Assembly: GCA_009787785.1 (NCBI GenBank)
Contig: WQSR01000014.1
Span: forward strand, 1 to 51,796
Reading direction: 5' to 3'
Origin: Defluviitaleaceae bacterium
GTDB lineage: Bacteria > Bacillota > Clostridia > Lachnospirales > WQUN01
Length of the DNA: 51,796 nucleotides
The notes beneath the pieces are model-generated. The model saw only the letters and a list, made by a program, of their open reading frames with translations. It searched no databases and was not told the DNA's origin. A program made the translations under genes and the position numbers. Below are positions 27,070-34,321 of this stretch, piece after piece; within the stretch, counting starts at the first letter, position 1, and the number at the start of each line of letters is the position of its first letter.

Positions 27070-28157
27070 CGTGCTGCCCCTATCCGTTTAATTATTATCC
27101 TTGTATAAACGCGTTTATATGTACCGTCGTTGTTATCGACATAAAAACTTGGCCCGCCCTGTGAATATGTCCCCTTCTTTGCAAGCTGTGACATGGGCGT
27201 ACCCACGGTTAAATTTGAACCGATAATTTCAAATTGGTTGGGATTATATTTATCAAGAAATGTTATCGGTACACCCATTTCACCATCATAATCGTAAGGA
27301 ATGTCTGCTACATTTGATACTTCGATGGCGTTATAATTAAAATAGGTTGGATACGCCTCGGATGAATAACGTTTATACAATGTGAGTTTTTCGTGCCGTA
27401 TCGGCACATCCAAATTAGTAAACCAACGCACCCCTTTAACCCGAATATAGCGAATACCCTTTTCATCCACCCGACAACCAGCGGCTTCTAGAGGGTAATA
27501 ATCCGGTACACGAAACTCCCTGTCGCCGCTGTGGATGCTTTGGCCCAGCCATACCTTGTTTTCCATAATCAACGGAAATATCTCTTTATATGTAATGGCA
27601 TTCACATTACCAATAATTAAAATCTTTTTGTCGTATTCCATCAGTTTCGTTATGTATTCTCTAAACAACGAAAACGGTGGGTTTGTAACAATTATATCCG
27701 CTTCTTTCATTAATTCAATACATTCTTGAGAACGAAAATCCCCGTCACCCTTCAAGCGTGTCAGGGTATTTTTCTTGTTTCTTAAAAGCCACTCAACGTC
27801 AGACAAATCAACGGCTCCGTCTTTATTAAAATCATTAACCTCTGTAATGATAATTTTATGCGGAACCTTCGTTGTTTTGTCATCAACAGGTTCTTCGTCA
27901 AACAATGTAAGTTGCAAACTGGCGATGGGCGAACCAATATAACAAGTAGCAATCAACTTTTTTAATTCCAAAAAGTTAAACGCCATGGCGAAATACTTAA
28001 AAAAATTACTTTCATATGGGTCGTCGCAATTACATAAAATGGTTTTTCCACGAAATTGTTCTTTGTAATAACGCATTTCAATTTCTATATCGGGTAACTG
28101 CGTGTAAAATTCATCTGCTTTGCTACGTTTCGCGCTATCCAGCAATTTTTTCACCAT
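27066..28157 (-). CDS. EcoRI-family adenine-specific DNA methyltransferase
   Basis: 363 aa. The N-terminus has the family's KADEFYTQLPDIEIEM (14-29) and LCNCDDPYESNFFKYFAMAF (41-60). The catalytic motif IV is IIVTNPPFSLFREYI with NPPF at 159-162, which marks N6-adenine methylation. M.EcoRI modifies GAATTC, but family members differ in target, so the site here is unknown. The ATG follows AGGGGTGATGT. It precedes and overlaps the DUF262-HNH gene, the only other gene of the AT-rich cassette. No typical EcoRI-like endonuclease is present. Confidence 0.9.
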   Translation of the reverse strand: MVKKLLDSAKRSKADEFYTQLPDIEIEMRYYKEQFRGKTILCNCDDPYESNFFKYFAMAFNFLELKKLIATCYIGSPIASLQLTLFDEEPVDDKTTKVPHKIIITEVNDFNKDGAVDLSDVEWLLRNKKNTLTRLKGDGDFRSQECIELMKEADIIVTNPPFSLFREYITKLMEYDKKILIIGNVNAITYKEIFPLIMENKVWLGQSIHSGDREFRVPDYYPLEAAGCRVDEKGIRYIRVKGVRWFTNLDVPIRHEKLTLYKRYSSEAYPTYFNYNAIEVSNVADIPYDYDGEMGVPITFLDKYNPNQFEIIGSNLTVGTPMSQLAKKGTYSQGGPSFYVDNNDGTYKRVYTRIIIKRIGAAR

Positions 28158-28196
28158 ACATCACCCCTGTCAATGCAAAATGCGGGTAATATCCAT

Positions 28197-28225
28197 ATTT
28201 TAGCACAAGCTTTATTTCGTGTAAA
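28197..28225 (-). promoter_or_regulatory. Promoter of the methyltransferase/HNH cassette
   Basis: On the minus strand TTTACA (28225-28220), 17 nt and TAAAAT (28202-28197), about 40 nt before the methyltransferase ATG. The -35 lies only 5 nt from the recG stop, so the cassette has its own promoter packed against recG. Confidence 0.75.
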
Positions 28226-28229
28226 ACTG

Positions 28230-30248
28230 TTACAGCACCTGCGCCAATCGGTTTTTCACCGCCATTTTCTCCCGGTTGGAAATGGAGCTATCCGTTGTAT
28301 GAAAAATCCGCGCCGCGTCCTGGGCTTCCTTTAATATGTCCATATCCCGGTACAGGTTGGCGATGGTGAAGGCGGGGAGGCCGTGCTGGCGGGTGCCGAA
28401 GAAATCCCCCGCGCCCCGCTGTTCCAGGTCCTGCTCCGCCAGGGCGAAGCCGTCTGTGGTATCCACCATGGCTTGCAAGCGCGCCTGGGTTACGGGGGCC
28501 TTGGCGTCGGAAATCAGGACGCAATGGGAGGGTTCATTTCCACGCCCCACCCGGCCACGGAGCTGGTGGAGCTGGGAGAGGCCGAACCGCTCGGCGTTTT
28601 CGATGACGATAAGGGTGGCGTTGGGCACGTGGATGCCCACTTCGATTACGGTGGTGGAAATCAGGACATTTGCGCGGTTGGCGCAGAAGGCATCCATGAT
28701 TGCTTGCTTCTCGGCGGGCTTCATGCGGCCGTGGAGACAGGCGATGGCCAGCCCGGGCAAAGCGCGCCGGGCATCGGCGGTGTATTGGAGGACGCTGTGG
28801 GTGTCGCCTTCCCCCTCTTCGATGGCGGGGCAGATGATATAGGCTTGTCGCCCCGCCGCCACCTCCTTGCGGATAAATGAGTGAACCCGGGGGCGGTAGC
28901 GGCTGTCCACGGCGTAGGTTTTGATGGGGACGCGCCCGGGGGGGAGGGCGTCTATCACAGAAATGTCCAAATCGCCGTATAGAATCAAGGCCAGGGTTCG
29001 TGGGATGGGGGTGGCGGTCATGACCAAGGTGTGGGGAGCCGCGCCCTTTTCCATGAGGGTCAGCCGCTGGTTTACGCCAAAGCGGTGCTGTTCGTCGGTG
29101 ATGACCAGCCCAAGGCGGGCGTATTCCACCCCCGGCTGAACCAAAGCGTGGGTGCCCACAATCATACGCGCCTCCCCGCTTCCGATATGCGCTAAAGCGT
29201 TTTTCCTTGATGCGGCACTCAGGCTCCCGGCAAGCAAGGCCGTTTCTATACCCAAGGGCGCGAAGAGCCGGGAAAACCCGTTGAAATGTTGCCGCGCCAG
29301 CACTTCTGTGGGGGCCATAATGGCGGCTTGGTAGCCATTTTTTATGGCGAGATAGGCGGCGGCCATGGCCACGGCGGTTTTCCCCGAGCCCACGTCCCCT
29401 TGGATGAGCCGGTTCATGGTGTAGCCACTTTGCATGTCGGCGGCGATTTCGGCCAGCACTTTTTCCTGGGCTTGGGTTGGCGTAAAGGAGAATTGCTTGA
29501 TAACCGGCGCGGTATCCACATCGCCAAAGACAATCCCCCCCTGCCCGGCGGAACGTCCCTTTATTTCAAAGAGGGCGAGTTGCATAAAAAAAAGCTCCTC
29601 GAAGACCAAGCGGCGGCGGGCTTCCAGGAACATCGCGTCAGATTCGGGGAAATGGATGTTGCGCACGGCGGCGGCGCGGTGGCACAGGCCGTGCCTTTCA
29701 CGCAAGGCGGCGGGCAGGTCATCGGGGAAGTCCGCCACCTTCGAAAGGCCCTGATGCACCAAGGCGCGAAATGTCTTCTGGGAAAACCCCGGCGGCGGCG
29801 TGTACAGCGGCACAATGCGCCCCGCGCCCAAGGCCGTCTCCCCCGCGATTTCATAGTCCGGGGACTGCATCTGCAACCGTCCGTTATATCCCAGCCGCAC
29901 CGCGCCGGTGAAGATATATTCCCGCCCGGCCTTGAAATTTTTTTGTAAATACGGCTGGTTGAACCACACCAGCTCCAGCGTGCCCGTGCCGTCCTTCAGC
30001 ACAGCCTTGGTGAGGGTCAGGGGCTTCGCGCCGCGCCGGGGCATGGGAACGTTCCCCGGCAGTTGCGACAGCACGCCCCGGATGGTCTGCACCGCGCCGG
30101 GGGTCAGGCTTTCCACGGTACGAAGCTCGCTCCGGTCATCATAGTCCCGGGGGAAACGGTTGAGCAAATCGGCCACGGTGGGGATGCCCGCTTGTTCCAG
30201 TAGCTGAGCCCGCTTCGGCCCGATGCCTGGGAGGGTTGAAATATGCAT
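28230..30248 (-). CDS. recG: ATP-dependent DNA helicase RecG
   Basis: 672 aa, full length. It remodels stalled replication forks and branch-migrates recombination intermediates. The N-terminal wedge/OB region begins STLPGIGPKRAQLLEQAG. The helicase motifs are IQGDVGSGKTAVAMAAA (Walker A), LVITDEQHRFGVNQR (DEQH box), MTATPIPRTLAL, and STTVIEVGIHVPNATLIVIENAERFGLSQLHQLRGRVGRG. I chose the ATG at 30248, which gives the family N-terminus; a TTG 33 nt upstream is in frame but inside the terminator. A TATAAT ends exactly 6 nt before this ATG, so the message may be leaderless. Confidence 0.96.
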   Translation of the reverse strand: MHISTLPGIGPKRAQLLEQAGIPTVADLLNRFPRDYDDRSELRTVESLTPGAVQTIRGVLSQLPGNVPMPRRGAKPLTLTKAVLKDGTGTLELVWFNQPYLQKNFKAGREYIFTGAVRLGYNGRLQMQSPDYEIAGETALGAGRIVPLYTPPPGFSQKTFRALVHQGLSKVADFPDDLPAALRERHGLCHRAAAVRNIHFPESDAMFLEARRRLVFEELFFMQLALFEIKGRSAGQGGIVFGDVDTAPVIKQFSFTPTQAQEKVLAEIAADMQSGYTMNRLIQGDVGSGKTAVAMAAAYLAIKNGYQAAIMAPTEVLARQHFNGFSRLFAPLGIETALLAGSLSAASRKNALAHIGSGEARMIVGTHALVQPGVEYARLGLVITDEQHRFGVNQRLTLMEKGAAPHTLVMTATPIPRTLALILYGDLDISVIDALPPGRVPIKTYAVDSRYRPRVHSFIRKEVAAGRQAYIICPAIEEGEGDTHSVLQYTADARRALPGLAIACLHGRMKPAEKQAIMDAFCANRANVLISTTVIEVGIHVPNATLIVIENAERFGLSQLHQLRGRVGRGNEPSHCVLISDAKAPVTQARLQAMVDTTDGFALAEQDLEQRGAGDFFGTRQHGLPAFTIANLYRDMDILKEAQDAARIFHTTDSSISNREKMAVKNRLAQVL

Positions 30249-30254
30249 ATTTCC

Positions 30255-30281
30255 ATTATAACGCAAAAACACCCCCCGCAA
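30255..30281 (-). promoter_or_regulatory. Possible recG promoter giving a leaderless transcript
   Basis: TATAAT (30260-30255 on the minus strand) follows TTGCGG (30281-30276) by only 15 nt. With 6 nt between the -10 and the ATG, transcription would start at or next to the A of the start codon. The -35 overlaps the terminator stem just upstream. Confidence 0.45.
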
Positions 30282-30303
30282 ACCATTCGCGGAGGGCGTT
30301 TTC
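30264..30303 (-). terminator. Terminator after the SASP-like gene, usable on both strands
   Basis: An 11-base-pair stem (arms 30299-30289 and 30279-30269, two G-T pairs) is followed on the minus strand by TTTTT. It starts 17 nt after the SASP-like stop codon and separates that gene from recG. Confidence 0.8.
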
Positions 30304-30316
30304 TTTGGTGCACAGC

Positions 30317-30445
30317 TTACTTGTTGTTATTTTTGTTGTTTTTCGCTTGCGTGTCCTTCATGTTGATTTCGTCAGCAAACTCAGTTCTGTCAGACTTTTT
30401 GTTCGTGGTATTCATGTCTGCGTTCTGTTTTTTATTATTGTTCAT
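30317..30445 (-). CDS. Gamma-SASP-like small spore protein
   Basis: 42 aa, with a strong ribosome binding site (AAGGGAGG, 8 nt before the ATG). The protein is dominated by Asn, Lys, Asp and Thr, has no aromatic residue except one Phe, and contains SDRTEFADEINMKDTQ. This resembles the TEFASETN repeat of gamma-type small acid-soluble spore proteins, amino-acid stores degraded at germination. A sigma-G/F-type promoter (GTATA, 18 nt, CATACTA) precedes it and a terminator follows, so it is a single-gene unit expressed in the forespore. The match is by composition and one short motif, so the family is probable rather than certain. Confidence 0.7.
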   Translation of the reverse strand: MNNNKKQNADMNTTNKKSDRTEFADEINMKDTQAKNNKNNNK

Positions 30446-30489
30446 ACCAATGACCTCCCTTCGCGGTAAGTATGAAGCCGTTACGGTCA

Positions 30490-30519
30490 TAGTATGGAAC
30501 GCATTTGAGATATTTATAC
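30490..30519 (-). promoter_or_regulatory. Sigma-G/sigma-F-type promoter of the SASP-like gene
   Basis: GTATA (30519-30515), 18 nt and CATACTA (30496-30490) fit the known forespore sigma-G pattern (GNATR, 17-18 nt, CATNNTA). The ATG lies 44 nt downstream. No sigma-A-like boxes are apparent here. Confidence 0.7.
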
Positions 30520-30537
30520 ATATTTGTAAATTTTTTT

Positions 30538-31509
30538 TCAGCGCGCTTCCATGAAACGCAGTAGCGGATAGGGATTAATCCAGAACCGCCCCCGGGTGAA
30601 GCTCGCTTCCGGGGAAATGCCGATGTGTAGCTGTACGGGGATATTTCCACTGCCGCGCCCGCCCGTGTTGCCCATATAGCCCAGAGGTTCCCCGGCGTGC
30701 ACCATTTGCCCGGAGCGTAAACCGGGGGTCAGCCGGTCCAGATGGGCGTATAAATAATAGGTGCCGTTTATGGTGGTGATACCCACAAAATAGCCGAGCT
30801 GGCTGTTCCAGCCCGATTCCTCCACCCGTCCGTGGGTCATGCTCACCACGGGGACGCGCCCGCGGATATTTTCCCGGTCCAAAATGGCGGTGCCCATATG
30901 GGTGCGGTTGCCCTGGGCGTTGTGGGTCACGCCCCATGAATTGCCAAACATAATGGAGGGCTCGCCGTCATACCAGCCCGGCGGGATGGGAAACGCCTCC
31001 AGCTCTTCAAACAAACTGGCGAACATGGCTACATAGGGTGCCAGGCTCCGGGCGTTGTACCGCCGCCGTATCCGCTCAAAATCCACTACATACAATTGCT
31101 CAATCACGCTCAAGTCATGGACGGCGTACCTGTCCGGGAAAAAATTGTTCTCCGCGTTGAAAATGGCGAACAGCTCCGGGAAGGAAATGTCATGGCGATA
31201 GGCATAAAATTCCAACAGCCCAATGGCCCGGTGCGGCACCTGAAAGGCCGCGACCAAATCCGCGTCCACCCGTATGCGCACCCCCGGCCGCACCACCTGC
31301 CACACACCGAAAAGCAACAGCACCACCCCGGCCAGCACACACAAGCGGAAAAAATACCCCTTCAATAGCCGCTGTGGTACACGCAAACGCGGCACGCGGA
31401 TTTTCATTTTCGGCAAGCGCAGGGCTTGTACCCCACGGAAAGGACGACGCTTGCGCCCGGCCCGGCCAATCCCGTGCCGTTGCTTTATCCTGCGGCTTCG
31501 CGTGGACAA
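30538..31509 (-). CDS. M23/LytM-type peptidase-like membrane protein with altered active site
   Basis: 323 aa from a TTG start preceded by AAGGAGGGATAGT. The first 50 residues are very basic, then one membrane anchor (LCVLAGVVLLLFGVWQVV) is followed by an extracellular domain. The C-terminal LytM domain has GNRTHMGTAILDRENIRG, GYFVGITTINGTYYLYAHL and PVQLHIGIS. In active relatives the first motif reads HxGTD and the last HLH. Here the zinc-ligand Asp is Ala and the first His of HxH is Gln, while the other two His remain. It is probably not an active endopeptidase and may act as a binding or scaffold protein, as SpoIIQ or SpoIVFA do in spore formers. Confidence 0.8.
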   Translation of the reverse strand: MSTRSRRIKQRHGIGRAGRKRRPFRGVQALRLPKMKIRVPRLRVPQRLLKGYFFRLCVLAGVVLLLFGVWQVVRPGVRIRVDADLVAAFQVPHRAIGLLEFYAYRHDISFPELFAIFNAENNFFPDRYAVHDLSVIEQLYVVDFERIRRRYNARSLAPYVAMFASLFEELEAFPIPPGWYDGEPSIMFGNSWGVTHNAQGNRTHMGTAILDRENIRGRVPVVSMTHGRVEESGWNSQLGYFVGITTINGTYYLYAHLDRLTPGLRSGQMVHAGEPLGYMGNTGGRGSGNIPVQLHIGISPEASFTRGRFWINPYPLLRFMEAR

Positions 31510-31582
31510 ACTATCCCTCCTTGTGTGCGACTATATGTGCGACTATAAATTTTATGCGCGCACAGCAGGAATTTATGTCCGG

Positions 31583-31611
31583 TTGACAGCACTATTTTTT
31601 TATCCTATAAA
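31583..31611 (+). promoter_or_regulatory. Promoter of the serine hydrolase gene
   Basis: TTGACA (31583-31588), 17 nt and TATAAA (31606-31611), 54 nt before the ATG. Nearly consensus sigma-A. Two copies of GTGCGACTATA lie in tandem just upstream (about 31530-31553), function unknown. Confidence 0.85.
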
Positions 31612-31664
31612 TTAGCGCGGATTCAATATGTAATCCACACCCTTTAGGGAATAGGAGTGATTCA

Positions 31665-33719
31665 ATGAAGCAATTAATGAAAAAAGCCGTGGCGGTATTT
31701 GTGGCGGCGGTATTGGCGATGGGGCTTGCCCCCCTTGGGGCCCGTGCGGCTGACGACGAGCCCTTGGCCGCAACCCGGGCCTTTGCCGTGCAACAGGCCC
31801 ACGCGCTGGCGGAAATGTTCCCCTTCGCGGGCATGACCATTGCGTTGGTGGACACGAACCATGATTTCACGTGGTTTCACAGCGTGGGCTACGCGGACGC
31901 GCCGCGAGGCGTGCCGGTTACGGAGCGCACGCTGTTTAACGTAGGCTCTACGGCCAAGGTGTTTACGGCTATGGCGGCCATGCAACTGGTAGAGGCCGGA
32001 GAGCTGGACTTGGATGAGCCCATTGTCACCTATTTGCCCGGCTTCAGCTTGCGCCCCCATCCGCTGTATGGCGGCAATTCCGGCAATATTACAGCGCGGA
32101 TGCTGTTGACCCACACCTCGGGCATACATGAAATCCTGGGCGATACGGCCTTCTCCCCCCATGGGCAGGACCCCACCTTTATGAACCGCCTGATGCCCAT
32201 ACTGGCGAATTTGCATATGCAAAACGAAGAGCTGAACCGCGTCACCTACAATAATACGGGCTGGGCCATGCTGGGGGTGCTGATTGCCTCTCTGGCGGGG
32301 TATGACAATTATTTCGACGGCTTTGTGTCCGTTACCCGGGATATGTTTGACGACATGGGGATGTATGACACGGATTTCGCCATACACGCCGGCAACCGGG
32401 CGGCCATAGCCCTGCCCCACATGGACGCGCAAACGCCCATGGATGTCTTCACCTATGTCAGCATGACCTCTGCGGGAGGTGCTGTGAGCAACGCGGTGGA
32501 TATGGCGCGGCTGTTGCATGTATTATTGGACGGCGGCGGGGATGTGCTTTCCGAGGAAAGCCTGACGTACATGACAGCGGTGCAGGATATGGGCATCGTG
32601 TTCCCCATGGATTTTGATATGGCCTTGGGCTTTATGCACCTGGACGCGCTGGGCGACGGCGTGACGAAGCTAGGGCATGGCGGCAATTTACAGCACCATA
32701 CGGAATTATTGTTTGACCCTGAGCACGGCTTTGGCGTCTTTGTTTCCCTAAACAGCATGACGGGCCAGCCGGCGGTGCATATTTTGGCCCACTCCCTGAT
32801 GCGCGTGGCCTACCAGGAAATCACCGGCGCGGCCCCGCAACCCGGTGTGCCCGCCTTTTCCCCGCCGGGCGTAACCGATGCAGACGCATTGGTGGGCTGG
32901 TACGCGGGCATGGCCTTGGGCGGCATTGTGGAGCTGGTGCAATGCGAGGAAGAATTGTTGCATTTTGTGGGCATCCCCGGCGCGCCGCTCCCCATAACCC
33001 TCACGCCCACGGAGGACGGCGTCTTCGACTCTGTAATAGGCCCACTCTGGTTCTATGAAATAGAGGGCATTATGCTCCTGTTTGCGGGGCACGCCGCCTT
33101 TGCTGAACGGGTGGAGATTTTACCCGCCGCGCCCGGGTTTGCCGAGCGGTTTGCCGGCGCGTGGGAGGTTTTTGTGGGCCCGGAGGGACTACAGGGCCTG
33201 GAAACCACGCTAGAAGTGGACGAGCGCGGGTATGCCTTTGCCGAGGTACTGGGTGTGCGCATGATAATATCCTCCATTGACGCCTATACCTCCGTAAGCC
33301 CCGGGCGTATGCGTTCCATGGGCAGTGTTTCCGAAGCGATATGGGACGGCACGGCTTATATTATCCGGGAAAGCGGATTGTATCTGCGCCGGGTACCGGA
33401 GGCGCGCTTGCCGTCGGATATAACGGCCCCCGCCACTCTGCGCTTCGTCATTGGAAGCCCCGACTTTACCCTGGATGGCGAAGCATACGCGCTATCCTCC
33501 CCGCCCCTTATCGTGTCGGGCCGTACCCTGTTGCCCGTAGCGGACATGGAATATATCTTCGGCGTGACCAGGGCCTTTATAATAGAAGCCCTGGCCGGAA
33601 GGAACCTGCCCGATGCCCCGGAGACGGCGGCCCTCCTGCCAATTCGCTATGTAGTGGAAGCCCTGGGCGGTACACTGCGCTGGGACAGGGCCCATCAGGC
33701 GGTTTATATTAATTTATAG
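31665..33719 (+). CDS. Secreted beta-lactamase-family serine hydrolase with C-terminal wall/stalk domain
   Basis: 684 aa. A Sec signal peptide (MKQLMKKAVAVFV... ending ARA) precedes a class C/PBP-like domain. The nucleophile motif is STAKVFTA (Ser95, Lys98), the second motif is YNNTGWAML, and LGHGGNLQHHTE carries the HxG third motif. The middle (about 400-570) is beta-rich. The last 90 residues (FTLDGEAYALSSPPLIVSGR ... LLPIRYVVEALGGTLRW) match the copper-amine-oxidase-N-like domain common on clostridial surface proteins. The likely role is a D-amino-acid peptidase or esterase at the cell surface; beta-lactam hydrolysis is not implied. It follows GGAATAGGAGTG, with its own promoter and terminator. 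Confidence 0.88.
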   Translation: MKQLMKKAVAVFVAAVLAMGLAPLGARAADDEPLAATRAFAVQQAHALAEMFPFAGMTIALVDTNHDFTWFHSVGYADAPRGVPVTERTLFNVGSTAKVFTAMAAMQLVEAGELDLDEPIVTYLPGFSLRPHPLYGGNSGNITARMLLTHTSGIHEILGDTAFSPHGQDPTFMNRLMPILANLHMQNEELNRVTYNNTGWAMLGVLIASLAGYDNYFDGFVSVTRDMFDDMGMYDTDFAIHAGNRAAIALPHMDAQTPMDVFTYVSMTSAGGAVSNAVDMARLLHVLLDGGGDVLSEESLTYMTAVQDMGIVFPMDFDMALGFMHLDALGDGVTKLGHGGNLQHHTELLFDPEHGFGVFVSLNSMTGQPAVHILAHSLMRVAYQEITGAAPQPGVPAFSPPGVTDADALVGWYAGMALGGIVELVQCEEELLHFVGIPGAPLPITLTPTEDGVFDSVIGPLWFYEIEGIMLLFAGHAAFAERVEILPAAPGFAERFAGAWEVFVGPEGLQGLETTLEVDERGYAFAEVLGVRMIISSIDAYTSVSPGRMRSMGSVSEAIWDGTAYIIRESGLYLRRVPEARLPSDITAPATLRFVIGSPDFTLDGEAYALSSPPLIVSGRTLLPVADMEYIFGVTRAFIIEALAGRNLPDAPETAALLPIRYVVEALGGTLRWDRAHQAVYINL

Positions 33720-33740
33720 AAAAATTTGACAAAAACTACC

Positions 33741-33766
33741 AAAAAAGCCGCGAACGCGGCTTTTTT
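33741..33766. terminator. Bidirectional terminator between the hydrolase and P-loop genes
   Basis: AAAAAAGCCGCG and CGCGGCTTTTTT around a short AA loop region form a compact perfect stem with A/T tails on both sides. It lies 22 nt after the hydrolase stop and 44 nt after the convergent P-loop gene stop, and can serve both. Confidence 0.9.
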
Positions 33767-33809
33767 ATTTTTCACAGGACGGCTCTTTTTTGTTTCCTTT
33801 TTTTAATCT

Positions 33810-34223
33810 TTACATCAACAACGCCCTTATATCCTCCGGCAGGGTGTCCGGCTCATAATTTATGCTTATGGTAAACGCCACTTCGTCCCTTTGGGCGATG
33901 GCGTCCAATTTCTTTGCGAGTTTTTGTAGGCTTTCGTTGTCCAGGGTTTTGATTATATTGCTTAGGCCATCCACGTAGATATGTTCGATGTCGGCGTTTT
34001 GGGAAAGGATGCCCATGATGAACCCGACGAACTCACGGTAGTTGGACAGCACACCCTTGCCCGCCTCCACGAAGCGGATATCCCGGTCAATTTCGCGGGT
34101 ATGGCGGCGGTCGTCGTCGATGTACACCAGGTGCCCGTCGGCTTGCTTTAGTGCTTCGTTGGCCATGTCGATGAGTTTGCGCGTCTTGCCTTGGCCCTTT
34201 TGGCCTGCCATAAATTTTATCAT
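33810..34223 (-). CDS. Small P-loop ATP-binding protein of clostridial type
   Basis: 137 aa. MIKFMAGQKGQGKTRKLIDMAN holds an unusual Walker A (GQKGQGKT) within the first 15 residues. DIEHIYVDGLSNIIKTLD is the likely Walker B region. The rest has no added domain. Such proteins are widespread in Clostridia and are sometimes annotated as twitching-motility-like; a function is not known to me. I chose the ATG at 34223, seven bases after GGGAGGA; an ATG six bases earlier is too close to it. It is divergent from smc with overlapping promoters. Confidence 0.75.
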   Translation of the reverse strand: MIKFMAGQKGQGKTRKLIDMANEALKQADGHLVYIDDDRRHTREIDRDIRFVEAGKGVLSNYREFVGFIMGILSQNADIEHIYVDGLSNIIKTLDNESLQKLAKKLDAIAQRDEVAFTISINYEPDTLPEDIRALLM

Positions 34224-34247
34224 TCTCATTCCTCCCAAGGAAAATAC

Positions 34248-34276
34248 TTGCCTTACGCGATTTATTATAGCATAAT
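34248..34276 (+). promoter_or_regulatory. Overlapping divergent promoters of smc and the P-loop gene
   Basis: Plus strand: TTGCCT (34248-34253), 17 nt, CATAAT (34271-34276) for smc. Minus strand: an extended -10, TGC-TATAAT, at 34271-34263 for the P-loop gene. The two -10 regions overlap, so the two genes probably compete for polymerase. Confidence 0.6.
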
Positions 34277-34321
34277 CTCCGGTGGTATACATAACTTCGG
34301 TTGGTGTGGGAGTTGCGTTTT

